Notes: generated from the letters alone by a model not told the origin. A stretch of 64,000 bases of DNA from Bombyx mori (GCF_030269925.1 NC_085124.1:12896001-12960000), one strand, 5' to 3'; shown: positions 1 through 12,418, numbered from the stretch's first letter. A program made the numbers and translations.

Positions 1-1419
1 TGAACCCCGCGCACTCCCTCTTACAAATCTTGTTAATTTAAAACTAAGCTAAAAATTTACTAACTTCTTTTAACAAAACGAATTCACCATACAAACAAAC
101 ATACACCAAATATACCAATCACAGCTCCAAATTTATATATAACGCATCGCTAACAGTTGTATTACCGTGTAATCAATTATTACGATGAATAGCCAACGAA
201 CACATACGAATCGCCATAACGATAATACATTTTTTAAAACATTAATGTATCTTCTTATTTATTTTCAATTGTGAATTTATTATTGTTTGGCGTAATTAAT
301 TGTGCAAGTTTTAATAATTGTTTTGCTATTTAAATAAAATTAACATAATATATGGGACATTGATAATACGTGAAGTCAGGAAAAAATAATTGCATTTGTA
401 ATCACATTGCTGAGGGGATCACAGGATCGTATTGAAGCCGGTTATTAATTACTATTAAGAAGATATTTATAAGACCATAGCATCGTCAGACAGGACCCAA
501 AATTGACAAATCTGTAGTGACAACTTCGAACGCGAATCTTTCAAAAGGCTGGTTAATTTTCACGAAAGATGGTTGTTGATTTATATACCAAAGTTGGTCT
601 TTTAGTTATGGCTAGTTCGGTTTTCGGGGGGATTATGCTACGATAGCCACCACTACAAGTTTCTCCGGCTGCATGCAGACCAAACTGATGACCGACTTAT
701 CGTAAAAGCCACTCACACGAAAGTATCTTCCGAAATCTTCTAGTTTAATTGGTTTCGATCCACCAACCACTTTTCTGCCAAAAAGAATTCATGCATTCCG
801 ATTGCAACCATTGGAATACTGCGAGGCTATTGGTGGCGTCAAATTTAATTATAACAATAAAATAATTTATTGCCTTTCACATTAAATAAAAAAAAATACA
901 AAAAAAAAGAAAAGTAAAAAAAAAGGTTGCGTGTACTTATGTACGCGCCTAAGAAGTTATACCTACTTTATTTTTATTAAATTTATTTCTTTTTTTTTAT
1001 TTAAATTTTAATCAATTTCAAAAAATCGATTAAACAACATCCTCAAACACGCATATTGGTCATCCCTTTTCTTGACATCGTATAAATTCGGTAATTCTCG
1101 GTACGGTTCGGAAAGTTCACCTGCGGCTATATTCAGACTCGCCAAGTTACGTCGGTCGTATTGTAATGAGCAATTTAGCGGGCAACTTCATTCTGTTAAT
1201 TTTGTGTCACGGTGCGCGCGCATCGTAAAATTTCACTCTCATCAACTTTTCATAACGCGCCTAAAGAAGTATAACTTCAAAAAGAGAGAAAGGCAAAAGG
1301 AGGTGACTCAGCTGATGCTGTTCAAGGTCGATAAATCGAACAGCGCTGATTTTCAGTCACCCCCGTTTCCCTTTGTCATGTTTATAGTTGATTAATGAGC
1401 ACTAACTGGAACTAGGTCT
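1..1419. other. No gene found; AT-rich sequence
   Basis: No coding exon or complete repeat is recognised. A short motif around CGCGCCTAAGAAGT at about 945 recurs as CGCGCCTAAAGAAGT at about 1257 in the same orientation, hinting at a decayed repeat. A 107-codon frame in 1072-1395 has no recognisable domain and lies in this repeat-like stretch. Confidence 0.4.
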
Positions 1420-1635
1420 CTATTTTTTTTCTAATGCCCTTGTAGGTAGACGAGCATACGACCCGCCTGATGGCGAATGGTTACCGTCGCCAGGGGCAGA
1501 GCTAAGTAGCTGCCTATTGTTAAATACTCTCCACAAACCTTGTTTGAAGAAGGGCATATCATAGCGCTCGAGAAACACCGTAGAGGGGAGTTCATTCCAA
1601 AGCCGGATGGTAAATCTCAGAGCAACCATGCCTTA
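1420..1635 (-). pseudogene. LINE 3' end, reverse transcriptase tail fragment (family A)
   Basis: The minus strand encodes a decayed version of the C terminus of a CR1/Jockey-like non-LTR element: RLWNELPSTVF, then GLWRVFNNRQ. The T-rich plus-strand start is the copied poly(A) tail. About 20 bp of the tail region are deleted relative to other copies in the window. Confidence 0.7.
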
Positions 1636-1663
1636 GGTTTCTAGAGTCAAATAAGAGAACATA

Positions 1664-1777
1664 GGTAGGCAGCGGCTTGGCTCTGCCCCTGGCATTGCTG
1701 AAGTCCATGGGCGACGGTAACCACTCACCATCAGGTGGGCCGTACGCTCATCTGCCTACAAGGGCAATAAAAAAACC
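1664..1777 (+). mobile_element. LINE 3' terminal fragment (family A)
   Basis: This is the last ~110 bp of the same family as the neighbour, in opposite orientation, ending in CAAGGGCAATAAAAAA. The two tails form a back-to-back pair separated by about 30 bp. Confidence 0.7.
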
Positions 1778-2368
1778 TTAGAGTTTACTGTAGCATACAA
1801 ACACACAGATACATACAAGAACCAGTGTACCAGCAAACACCGTATCAAAAGGGTTTCTCCTAATTAATTCCCTTCTTCTAAGTGCTACACAAATAAACGG
1901 AACTACAGCACCTTTTTTTTTGTAAGCTAAAATACAGTAATCCAATTTATCGCTTACAAAAGAGCTTCTCGTTCCCTAGCGGATTGATAGCCTAGGGTAT
2001 GGTAAATGTACACATTAGATTGATTGCATTTTTCTGTATGATTTTGTTTTTTTATGTAGAACATATCTACTACCGTCTTGGCTGTTTCTGTCAGAAGGCA
2101 ATCAATTATCCGGCTTTTCAGGATAATAGTTACTATAGCGGACAACTAAAACTTCGATTGAACTCCAGTTAAAATATGAAGAAAAAACCGTAACATCCAT
2201 TCTATTGTTTATACAAATATAGAAATACTCGTATTCCACATAATGACGACATTAATACTTATCCCGTAGAAGTCTTACTGAAAAACTAATGAGAGATAAT
2301 AATGTAATTAGAATTTTAAAAATCAACTTGAGAATCGAATGTAGGCTATTTATTTCGTGCATCTTTAC

Positions 2369-2575
2369 AACAGCCTGACTATTTCTGCCGTGAAGCAGTA
2401 ATGCGTTTCGATTTGAAGGGTGGAGCAGCCGTTGTAACTATACTGAGACCTTAGAACTTATATCTCAAGGTGGGTGGCACATTTACGTCATAGATATCTA
2501 TGGGCTCCAGTAACCACTTAACACCAGGTGGGCTGTGAACTCATCCATTTATCTAAGCAATAAATAAATAAAAAG
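2369..2575 (+). mobile_element. Bm1 SINE, 5'-truncated
   Basis: The copy starts in the middle of the element near CTATTTCTGCCGTGAAGCAG and runs to AAGCAATAAATAAATAAAA. It matches the other copies here closely. Confidence 0.85.
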
Positions 2576-3040
2576 CTTTGTACTGCAGAGAGAGCGGGGC
2601 GTGTAAAGTTCATCAGATATTGTCTTGTGAATAAGCTTTTAAGTTCTCATAAAAATGTTTTTGGTCTTTAAGCGCATCATACGCACCACAATTAGTGATC
2701 ACCGTTGCTCATGACCAAACTAACTTATACTTCTAACTTTACATATTAACAACGCATACGAGAACTCATAAGTAAGAGTTTTTCTTTAATATAAAATGAA
2801 ATTAGTCTAGAAGTTTGAATTTTATTTACATATTATTATAATAAGATAGAAGACTATTTAAATTTATTTACTCATTATATTATAAAACGAACATTATTTT
2901 ATTCTAACAGCATACAATTAAAAAACAAATGTTTGCACTAAGAAGACGAACAGATCTTATCACCTTGTCAATAAAACCTGGTGTTTATGCGCTTAAGATC
3001 TTCAAGTAGTGCAAACATTCATAAGAAACCCGGTCAATAA

Positions 3041-3055
3041 ACGGATTTAATCCGT
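3041..3055. promoter_or_regulatory. Perfect inverted repeat of K50-type homeodomain sites
   Basis: ACGGATT and AATCCGT form 7-bp arms around a single T, placing two TAATCC/GGATTA cores back to back. It lies in a GC-richer island (about 3040-3190) amid AT-rich DNA. A regulatory role is inference. Confidence 0.3.
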
Positions 3056-3421
3056 CCTCGACGGGCAGCGGGCGACAGTCGTTCGATCGTCCGGATAATG
3101 TGCAAATAGACCGGCCGATATCCGGCAACGGACGGGTGACCGGTAAATAACATCCTGCAATGCGGTCGAACTGTCTGGAATCCTACTTAGAACGAACGAT
3201 ACGATTTATCGCTAAATCGGATATTGGTTTACGTGTTGTGTAATTATGACTCTCATAAATTCCTATAACAATTGTACCTTATATTCCTCTAGACGGTAAG
3301 CTGATGGTCCACCTAATACTATGAGAGTCTAGACCATAGTCACCCCAACCTAAACGCCGCCATGAACCCTGGATCTAAAGTTCAATTTTCAAAAATCTAT
3401 ATACGCCCTAACACTAGCTTT

Positions 3422-3678
3422 GCTAGGTAGGACGTCTTGTGATTCCGCACAGGTAGGTACCACCACCCTGCCTATTTCCACCGTGAAGCAGTAATGTGTT
3501 TCGATTTGAAGGGTAGGGCAGCCGTTGTAATAACTATACTGATACCTTAGAACTTATATCTCAAGGTCAGTGGCGCATTTACGATGTAGATGTCTATGGA
3601 CTCCGGTAATCACTTAGCAAACCACTTAACACCAGGTGGGCTGTGAGCTCGTCCACCCATCTAAGCAACAACAAAAAA
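3422..3678 (+). mobile_element. Bm1 SINE, tRNA head missing
   Basis: The copy runs from GGTAGGACGTCTTGTG to the A-rich tail and has a short internal repeat (CCACTTAG, CCACTTAA) near the 3' end from a small duplication. Confidence 0.85.
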
Positions 3679-4749
3679 ATATAGCTAAAATAGTTCATTC
3701 ATACTTCCTATTGCTAAATATTGACGCATTCCAAAATGGCAGCTCGATAGCTGTTACTGGAATTCAAATCAGACGAAGAACTACACCGACATTCTAGTTT
3801 CTACATGTTTTGTTTCAGTAATTATTAAAAACCAGGTGGTTTCCTGCAAATCATCGTCAATGATAAAAAAAACACGTGTGGCACTCGGAGACTGCCGCGG
3901 TAAAGATATTGCATAAATTTTTTTATCAACTTATGCAATTATAAATCGACAATAATAATTTAATATTAAAACAACAATAAAATAAGACCACACTATATTT
4001 ATAAACATTAACAAAAGAAAAACATTAACTGTCCCCTTCACACTTATAACCTAGACCGCGCGATGGAGACATGGGCAGACTTTTCATGATGTGCATGCGG
4101 CGGCAGTGCGACGTCACGCCGCGCGCTTATTCACAAACACTACACAAGCGCAACGTGTGAATATGTTGAACGCGAGCTACATAGTAGGCGTAGTGGGGGT
4201 GTCAGGTTATTTTCGTTACGGAATTTCTTGATTCACTCGCCGCGCTCAAGGCCTGCGATAGAAGCTATGCAATAGCTTAATAAATCGTAGCCTATTTTTC
4301 ATAACAGAGTCGTGATCGTATCGTAACAAATAAAAGTGCACATTTCTAATCGAGTTATATTGGTTTACAGTTAGCGGCTTCTGGGCAAGAGTAGATATAT
4401 CCAACGGGGTGATTTGTGCGTCGCATCCTATTGTTTATTGCTTCTCTTACTAAGTCCCGAGATATTTTTCACGAATATCGATATTTTTTGGCAATTTAAC
4501 AAGATTTACTTTCGTTGTAGTACTTCTGGCGTTATTTTGATTTTATTGAATAGTTTTGCAGGGAATATTGTTCTAAATTCCCCAAGAGAAACTGATAATA
4601 ATCAAAATTACAATCATATTTGTAAGGAGAGTGCCTTTTTTCAATTAAGACTCTCTTACAGATATGTCGATGTTGCTAAATTTGTATATGTACACATTGC
4701 CCAAAACCTATTTTGTATCATAACCCTATCATTAATAATTACCGGGAAC
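3679..4749. other. No gene found; includes a GC-rich island
   Basis: 4060-4260 is GC-richer, with the CRE-like TGCGACGTCACG and a GCGGCGGCAG stretch, and could be regulatory. A 113-codon frame from a GTG at 4414 lacks any recognisable domain and splice context. Confidence 0.35.
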
Positions 4750-4985
4750 AAGTGACACACGATCATCTGATCAACCAAGATTCCCTGTATGGGAAGCAGA
4801 AACTAATACACATACATAAAAACTTATATACGTTTAAATATATAGATATAGAAAACTCGGGAAATAATTAAAAACAAAGGACAAACAAACCAAACGAGTT
4901 TATGCCCGATTTGGGAATCGAACCTACAACCCTCCGCCTAGCAGTCAGAAGCGCTAACCACTGCCCTACAGAGTCATTCAAATCC
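4750..4985 (-). mobile_element. tRNA-derived SINE, a family other than Bm1
   Basis: On the minus strand a pol III A box (TAGGGCAGTGG, near 4969) and a consensus B box (GGTTCGATTCC, 4924-4914) sit at tRNA spacing. The flanks do not form an acceptor stem, so it is not a tRNA gene. The A/T-rich body continues towards 4750; its 3' limit is uncertain. Confidence 0.55.
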
Positions 4986-5222
4986 CGTTAACATTAACTT
5001 CGGAAGTATTTAAAACTGTTTAGACGTCTTGGTTGGCCAACACAAGATGTCCAGTCATATCCTAGTCAGACCACCACACTCGCTGAAATATGCGTTTTAA
5101 TATTGGAATTTATCAAAACCCCTCGAAAAATATATCACAACAATCTAAAGTGTGATAACAAAGTGATCATTAGCTCCTGGTTCTACTGTAAAACATATTT
5201 AGGAATCACGAATTTAGTAAAG

Positions 5223-5371
5223 CTAGCTGTACTGTAAAATTAACATTATTATTTATTGTCATTATCATTAGGGAGTCCAACACTCATATAAATATTAGCT
5301 TATCCATTAAGTACGTGTATTTTCTACATGGGTACCAAGTTTCAAGTCATTCGGATGCATGGTTCAGTAGT
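5223..5371 (-). mobile_element. Helitron-like fragment, family 2
   Basis: The minus strand matches the copies at 53427-53605 and 60426-60641 over the 3' portion (TACTGAACC, CCATGTAGAAAATA) and ends in CTAG. About 55 bp of the 5' end are missing. Confidence 0.65.
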
Positions 5372-6228
5372 ATATTTACTTATTTGGGAAACAAACAGTA
5401 CAATACAAACATATAATATTTAAAAAAAATATAGCTAAAACAATAACCAAATATGTTTCCACAATCAAAATCACATATAAGTAGAAAGTGAACAAGAAGA
5501 GAAATTTAGAAATTTAAATTACAAAAAAACAAAAGCAACACAATACGCACATATTATTTTATACATCAACTATACTATTTATCGGGCTAAATCACCTTAT
5601 AAATATTTTAAAATAGCTAGTTAGCTAGTTATAACGAAACATCCGTAAAAACCACTGTAGATTTATATATTAGTATAGATATTTCGATTAATAATAATTT
5701 CTATTCGACATAAGTACTTTTCTTGTACACGATACGCTTACAAATATCACGTAACAATTATCATTGTGGAAACATTTGAAGTTTAGAATGACGAAACAAA
5801 AATGTTCTCAATAGACAAATACCCCATGAATACGTCTTAGTTCACGAGCACGAAGTTAGACGTTTACCATTTCCATTCTCCGAGGAGACCGTTTTCTTTT
5901 CCGTAGCAGTCACTTGCTCGATTCGTTTGAAATATTTAGATAAGGCGAGAGGACATCCAATTTGTTGATATTTCACGTCGCAAGTGGGATCAACCACTCG
6001 ACTACAAGGGCTGTTTACACGAGCCAACCCGCAAAACTATTCTTGAAGGCCTTTCCGGCTGCCAGATGGCAAAATGAAAAACGAAAATGCTTTATCCTGG
6101 ATGATTTTTTAACAGGATTCTGTTTGACTATCTACGTAGAGTTAATATATAAGTAATGTATATGAAAATAAACTGTGTAAATATATATGAAAAATATCTT
6201 TAAGCACATTTGAAGAATAACTTTTTGC
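5372..6228. other. No gene found
   Basis: AT-rich sequence with no recognisable exon. Two overlapping 60-odd-codon frames on opposite strands near 5842-6156 have no domain signal. Confidence 0.4.
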
Positions 6229-6469
6229 TGGTGGTAGGATGTCTTGTGAGTCCGCACGGGTAGGCACCACCACCCCGCCTATTTCTGCCGTGAATCAGTA
6301 ATGCGTTTCGGTTTGAAGGGTGGGGCAGGCGTTCTAACTGTACTGAGACCTTAGAACTTATATCTCAAGGTGGGTGGCACATTTACGTTATAGATGTCTA
6401 TGGGCCCCAGTAACAACTTAACACCAGGTGAGCTGTGAGCTCGTCCACCCATTAAAGCAATAAAAAAAT
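6229..6469 (+). mobile_element. Bm1 SINE, tRNA head missing
   Basis: The copy starts at CTGGTGGTAGGATGTC and ends in AAGCAATAAAAAAAT-like sequence. Starting at CTGGTGG is recurrent among the copies here. Confidence 0.85.
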
Positions 6470-6582
6470 CGAAATCATATTCATAGAAATCGAATAATTG
6501 TTCATTTGTTTTGGGCCGAGAAACAGTTCATAAATGTAACTATGTAGTATAATTTTATGCCAAATCTCCTCTATTTGTTTCG

Positions 6583-6762
6583 CAGTCCCTCGCCGGATCT
6601 TCTCAGTGGGTCGCGATCGAAATCCGGTGATAGATTCTACGAAGCACTGCTCTTGCTAGGGCTAGTGTTAGCAAATTCTCTCAGGTTGAGCCTGTGAGCT
6701 CACCTCACGCCCACCCGTACGGGCGTAGCTGGATTAGCCTCTTAATAGGTAGGAAAAAAATT
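6583..6762 (+). mobile_element. Interspersed repeat family B
   Basis: The repeat has a GAGTTTCTCGCCGGATCTTC-like start, GATTCTACGAAGCACTGCTC in the middle and an A-rich end after AATAGGTAGG. About fifteen copies lie in this window in both orientations. The shared 3' end with poly(A) suggests a LINE tail or SINE; I cannot assign it. Confidence 0.7.
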
Positions 6763-7324
6763 ATTCCGCAGTTTGTTTTCCTTAATTTTGTATAGGTCAT
6801 GCTAACATTTCGGAATTCACGTAATTTCACGAAAAGACCGAAAGTCAGCGTAGCAAATTTCGTTAAAATCAGACAACACAGCACTTAACCCTTCCACGGC
6901 CGCCGGGACGGATCATACCATTATTCTATTTTCTCATCACTCGACGAGTTTGCACGTCGCGTTCGTAATACAGGGAGACCGCTTTTTTTCCGAACCCCAC
7001 TTTGCGGCTCGGTATTTTATTGTATGCTCATTACCGTGTGGGTTTTGAGACGCTTCGCAATGTACGAAATGTCAGAACGAAACGTATGAGAGAATTTTTT
7101 GTTGAAGCGAAAAAAATATATTATTATAATACACACGTGTTTAAGTATTTCCTTAGGTCTTCGCGAGTTTAATCTTCTCGCGTTTATTATTGTTCTTATA
7201 CGAGTATGTATTTCCGACATTTCGAATAATTTACATTATACATAGTCGTAAATGTCTGACATTACATACATTCATATTTGTATCTTAATGTAGTATCTAT
7301 TATATATACTTTATTAACCATTCT

Positions 7325-7926
7325 TCTTCTTTTTTTCCACCTTATCTCACTAGATGGGGTCAGCATACCTAATTTTGGGTCGGCACAGCTAATTGTTCTC
7401 TTCCATTCTCTTCTATCAGCCGTCATCTCAACACTCACTCCTCTCTCTCTCTCATATTGTCATTCACACACTCCAACCATATCTTCTTCGGTCGACCTGT
7501 TCCCCCTCTACCTTGCGCTACCATCATCATTATCCTGCCCTTCTCCCAGTCACCTGGGGTCGGCGCAACATGTTTTCTCTTTCCATAGTCTTCTATCATA
7601 TACCATTTCTTCGCTCACTCCCCTCCTACCCATATCGTCTTTCACACAATCCATCCATTTCTTCTTAGGTCTACCTCTTCCTCTAAATCCTTCCACATTC
7701 AGAGTTAACACTCTCTTAACAATCTCATTTTCATTTCGTCTCATCACATGTCCATACCATCCCAAACGTGCACTCCTCAGCTTCTCTGTCACCGGTGCCA
7801 CTTTCAGACTTCCTCTAACATATTCATTCCGTATTCTATCCATTCTCGTTACTCCACACATCCATCGCAACATTCGCATCTCTGCTGCATGCAATCGCCT
7901 TTCATCTCTCTACCTTGCGCTACCAT
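7325..7926 (-). pseudogene. RTE-like LINE 3' end (older copy), interrupted
   Basis: The minus strand carries parts of a reverse transcriptase tail: GRPKKIW, VNDNMRERGVSVEM and DRREWKR. It is split by a second LINE insertion at 7525-7907, which left a 19-bp duplication of this element at 7506-7524 and 7908-7926. Decayed relatives lie at 9795-9925 and 38466-38535. Confidence 0.7.
7525..7907 (-). pseudogene. RTE-like LINE, 5'-truncated insertion
   Basis: On the minus strand an open frame encodes the C terminus of an RTE-type reverse transcriptase protein: MLRWMCGVTRMDRIRNEYVR, then RLGWYGHVMRR and GRGRPKKKWMDCVKDDM. It ends with a GATAATGATG tail. Identical 19-bp sequences (CTCTACCTTGCGCTACCAT) on both sides are the target duplication. 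The 228-codon plus-strand frame across this region is its antisense shadow. Confidence 0.85.
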
Positions 7927-8419
7927 TAATAAATAAATTGTTAGCCATTAATAAACAAATTTAATAATTTGTTTATTTATGTGACACTTGATTCGGTTGA
8001 TCCGACATTAGTTCTTAGTACTCATAGGAAGATTTAAGGAGTTTGGTATCTCATCTTCGGAAAGACCAGAGGTTCAGATGGACCCCCATGCATGGTACCC
8101 TGGGCTAAAATTGAATCCTTTACGTCCAAGATTTTGTTAAAACTAAAACGTACCAATTCTCTACAATTTTACCACAAAAACGGTGCATGCTTCTTATTCG
8201 GATATGTTGACATTAATTTAAGTGTCAAAACACATTTTTTATACCGTCGAGATGTGACTAATTTTTAGGAGTGTATTATTTTAGACCTAAACAAATAAGG
8301 TCCACTCGACGTGGAGAGCGCGGCTAATTAGACGCATCAACTATTTGTACAGTTGCTTGGTCGCTGCGTTATGTTCGTAGACGACATCTACTGGTTGAAC
8401 CCTACCACGATTTGTATCT

Positions 8420-8773
8420 AGCGATGCAAGGCTATTCGAATCCCGCTGGCGGGTACCAATTTTTCTAATGAAATACGTACTTCACAAATCTTCGCGATTG
8501 ACTGCCACAGTGAAGAAATAGCGTCGTGTAAAAAAAGTCAAGCCTGCAAAATTATAATTTGCGTAATTACTGGTGGTAGGACCTCTTGTGAGACCGCACG
8601 GGTAGGTACCACCAACCCGCCTATTTCTGCCGTGAAGCAGTAATGCGTTTCAGTTTGAAGCGTAGTGCAGCCGTTGTAACTAACTAAGACATTGTAGATG
8701 TCTATGGGCTCCAGTAACCACTTAATACCAGGTGGACTGTGAGCTCGTCCACCTATCTAAGTAATAAAAAAAA
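8420..8773 (+). mobile_element. Bm1 SINE with partial tRNA head
   Basis: The B-box region (ATTCGAATCCCGCTGG) is present, the A-box side is diverged, and about 50 bp of the right half are deleted between CTAAGACATT and GTAGATG. Confidence 0.8.
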
Positions 8774-9794
8774 CGATTCACCATAACTATAACTAGCTCA
8801 ATATCTGAATAGATAATCACTGATAGTGCTAAGCCAGTACCGATTACGCATGTTGCAGTAACAACCGTACAAAGTTTGAACTTAGTTGTTGGAGTGTTGG
8901 CCAAACGTAGAGAATTATGGATCGTTACGATAAGATATTAAAAAAAAAGTGCATGGTTGGTCGATCATATTTTGTACGAAGTTTCATAGAATCTTGGTCA
9001 CTTCTTTCTTGGAGGGCTAATAATAATCTCATTGAAAAACAAACTCGAAATTCGTTGATACTACGTTATTATGTCAGGTTGGCGTTTTTATTCCTCGCCA
9101 AGAAATTGTAAAAGTTTTTTAAACCAATTAAATCCAATATAATAATCAAGAGTTTTATAACAGCGTATTGCCAACGCCATCCACACAAAGCCACGCACAC
9201 ACGCACACATAAATCTTGTATAATATGGAAAAGCACAATTAAAATACCTCAAACAAAACATCCAAGATCCAATCGTACGTCAAAAAGCCACTTGAAAGCC
9301 ACAAAGCGTCTTATTACCAACATATTATTTTAATATTGTTGCAATAAAGGAACAATGGCCGATCGGAATATTTGTGTTAGACACTAATGACCGTGTAGGC
9401 ACCATACAAGAAAAACAAACTTAGATTTACAGCACAAATAAATATATACGAAACGAAAGTGTATTACGCTTTGGGTTCCGTCGAACGCAAATAAAACCTT
9501 GTCGAAGGCTACAAAGAAATGACTCGGGTTGCATCTCGAGCTGTCAAGTATAGTTTTGAAAGGAAATAAACGTGTGATTATTATTAGTGGAGTCTTTGGT
9601 TGGTAGTTCTTAGAAGTGATGTGTGGCCGTTGATTTTATTAGGCTTTGATTGACCGATCCTAGACTCCTTCAAGCTGTTGACTTTGGATCTTCAAATCGA
9701 AATTGTATGATTAATTTGTACCGATGTGGTATTTTTTTTAAGACGCTCTAGATTAGTTTGATTTTTTTAAATTAGATTACCTCTTCAGAAAAAG
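8774..9794. other. No gene found
   Basis: No exon or repeat is recognised apart from a short CA-rich patch near 9192. Confidence 0.4.
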
Positions 9795-9925
9795 ACTTTG
9801 ATGTGGCATGTGAATGACGATATGAGAGAGACAGGAGTGAGTGTTGAGATGACGGCTGATAGAAGAGAATGGAATGGAAAAATTCGCTTTGTACTGGGAT
9901 AAGGTGGAGACAAAAAAGAAGATTA
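9795..9925 (+). pseudogene. RTE-like LINE 3' fragment
   Basis: The plus strand matches the end of the element at 7325-7510: MRETGVSVEM, then DRREWNGK, with a stop and small changes. Confidence 0.6.
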
Positions 9926-10083
9926 CCTCTTCGTATTTGTGTATTTATTTGATCATCAAAATCTTAATACAGAACGACATTATGTGGCAGATAACTTGTT
10001 GTGTGTAACATTATCTTTAATATATACATTTTCTTCTTCAACCTAAATCCATCCAACGCCGAATTAGATCCATAACAAAAAAA

Positions 10084-10440
10084 ACTTACCTATTCTAGTA
10101 GCCTCCAGGGGTTATTCTAGATTCACCGAGCTAATAGGTGAGCTCATGGGGCTCAAACCGGGAGTGTTGCTAACACTGGCCCCAGCAAGAGCAAGGCTTC
10201 GCAGAATTTACCACCGGATCGGAAACGCGATCCACTGAGAAGATCCGGTGAGAAACTCAGTGGGCTGTGTCTGTGGGTTAATTTACTCGTCGAGCCTTTC
10301 GTCGCAAGCGACGGGTTCTGAGAGGATGGTGACCGGTGCTTGAAGTACCTAAAAGCAACGTTAGCTGATCCGTAATGACGTGCTTAGGGCGACGTCGCCT
10401 GTTTTCCATTCGGTCCACAGGATCGAGTATGACTAGATTT
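10084..10440 (-). mobile_element. Interspersed repeat family B, long copy
   Basis: The copy extends about 170 bp further 5' than most, including GGGCGACGTCG and CCATTCGGTC(C/T)ACAGGATC, shared with the copy at 46646-46992. Confidence 0.7.
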
Positions 10441-10559
10441 CTATGTATCTATTGTCCCATCGAGTTCTTATGGGTCCGACCTAACTAACCATCTGTCGAT
10501 CTTATTTATTACCTGAATAAGTTTCTAGATTTGTAATTAATTCTTATATAATATTATAA

Positions 10560-10685
10560 TATCTTGCACTGCACTAAAATTCGCATGTCAAATAATGACA
10601 AAGCATACACGCTGCTTTTAAGTTATGCAATAACTCATTTTCACTATGCTTGGCGAATAAATGATTTCTTTCTTTCTTTCTTTCA
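10560..10685 (+). mobile_element. Probable LINE 3' tail with (TTTC)n
   Basis: GGCGAATAAATGATTTC leads into four TTTC units, a tail type seen in moth non-LTR elements. No coding sequence remains. Confidence 0.4.
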
Positions 10686-12078
10686 TTAAACTTTTACAAA
10701 ATATATTTAATATGTTAACAAAATATGTTTTCAAATGTTAACCTCAAATTAAACAGTCACAGGAAATACATTTCGATATTCTCATTAATAGGAAATAGAC
10801 ACTTATGTTTCGTGAAGTCGCGTTCGACAAAATGGCGGTAAAATAACAAATTCAGTAACGTCATGTTCAATGCCCAAATCAACACGCACAGTAATGAATT
10901 AGACGGAAATGGTAACTTCATAAATTTAGTGTTGTAAACATAGATTGAGTTTTTATTCACCACACAGTCTTTTAATTTGTTAGAAATGCTGTAAAAGCAA
11001 TTTTATGAAGATAATGTGACCTAAATTAAGAAATTTCGAGACGGTAGTCACTCCCTTAAGAATATTTTCCAAACCTTCCACTATTTTAAACAACAATAAT
11101 TCTACATAAAAGATATTTAAAGGGCATAACAAATAGACAAAATTATGAATTAAAGTTTTAATGTTATATCCGGACCTAATGTTACTTACTTAAAATGCAG
11201 AGCCTAAACAAAAACCTCTTTCTTTTTGACCTGAACACCTCAACAAATTATGTTAATTTACCCACAAAATACGTGTAGAAACAAACCAGCAGGTTCAATT
11301 TGTGAGTCCCTAACGATAACCAAACATGGCTGCTGTATAATTTGACAAACAATACAACAATCTAAGCGCCGAACAAACATTCACGCTACGGAATGTCGAC
11401 TGCAAACTGGAATTGTCACGGGCGACACTTGTTTCAACATAATCAGGCAGATCATTGTAATAAACTCCGTTGGCTTATGTTGGCCAATGTTTGTTGTGTG
11501 CTGCCGTTGTTAGTTTGGCCAATATTTTGAATTATTACGTGTTCTATAAGTGAAATCATTTAAATATTTTGACACAGTTTTTTCGAATGTCACATTGTTA
11601 ATTTTTTTTGCTGTAAATATCCAAACAAGTCCGCTATTACTAAGCCATTTGCTAGTGTATAAAACAAACTTTAACATTGATGGTAGTATCAACAATATCT
11701 TTTCAAAGTTTCATCTCAATCAGATATATCATTATAATATAATTGCCATTAAACCTTTTATTCAGATCCATATTACAATTATATGACTAAACATAATATA
11801 TAGAAAACTTAAATGTTATGTAAACTTTAATCTAGTCTCTTATTTAATTTTTTCTTATTTTCTGCAGATCTGTTTGCCAATCGACAAAGGTATCCTCCGA
11901 CCTTTTCCACTCAGGTCTTCCTTGAGATAATTCATTAACATTTCTTTAAGCTATATAGTTATTAGATTGGGTTACTAATCCGCTGTACTTCATTAAGCCA
12001 ATCGAGCTTCAAATCAGTATTATACGCATGCCTCGAATGCAGCTCTCAGATTTCAGCCTACACGATTCCTTTAGATTT
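10686..12078. other. No gene found; AT-rich
   Basis: No exon or repeat recognised in this 1.4 kb. Confidence 0.4.
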
Positions 12079-12320
12079 TTTTTATTGCTTAGATGGGTGG
12101 ACGAGCTCACAGCCCACCTGGTGTTAAGTGGTTACTGGAGCCTATAGACATCAACAACGTAAATACGCCACCCACCTTGAGATATAAGTTCTAAGGTCTC
12201 AGTATACTTACAACGGCTGCCCCACCCTTCAGACCGAAAGGCATTACTGCTTCACGGCAGAAATAGGCGGGGTGGTGGTTCCTACACGTGCGGACTCACA
12301 AGAGGTCCTACCACCAGTAA
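12079..12320 (-). mobile_element. Bm1 SINE, tRNA head missing
   Basis: The copy is in minus orientation, from a T-rich run to CCTACCACCAGTA, nearly intact in its body. Confidence 0.85.
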
Positions 12321-12418
12321 AACCAGTTAGTTTAGTTTTAGTAAACACGCAGAGAGTTGCGTTCGCGTGTACACAGTTCGGCCAACATATTGTTGTTATT
12401 ATTTAAATGAATAACTGT

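Noticed and set aside
4414..4755. 113-codon frame with hydrophobic start
   Set aside because: It needs a GTG start, has no homology I recognise and no splice context.
7278..7964. 228-codon plus-strand frame
   Set aside because: It is antisense to two nested LINE 3' ends whose protein reads clearly on the minus strand; it is low-complexity Ser/Leu/Pro.
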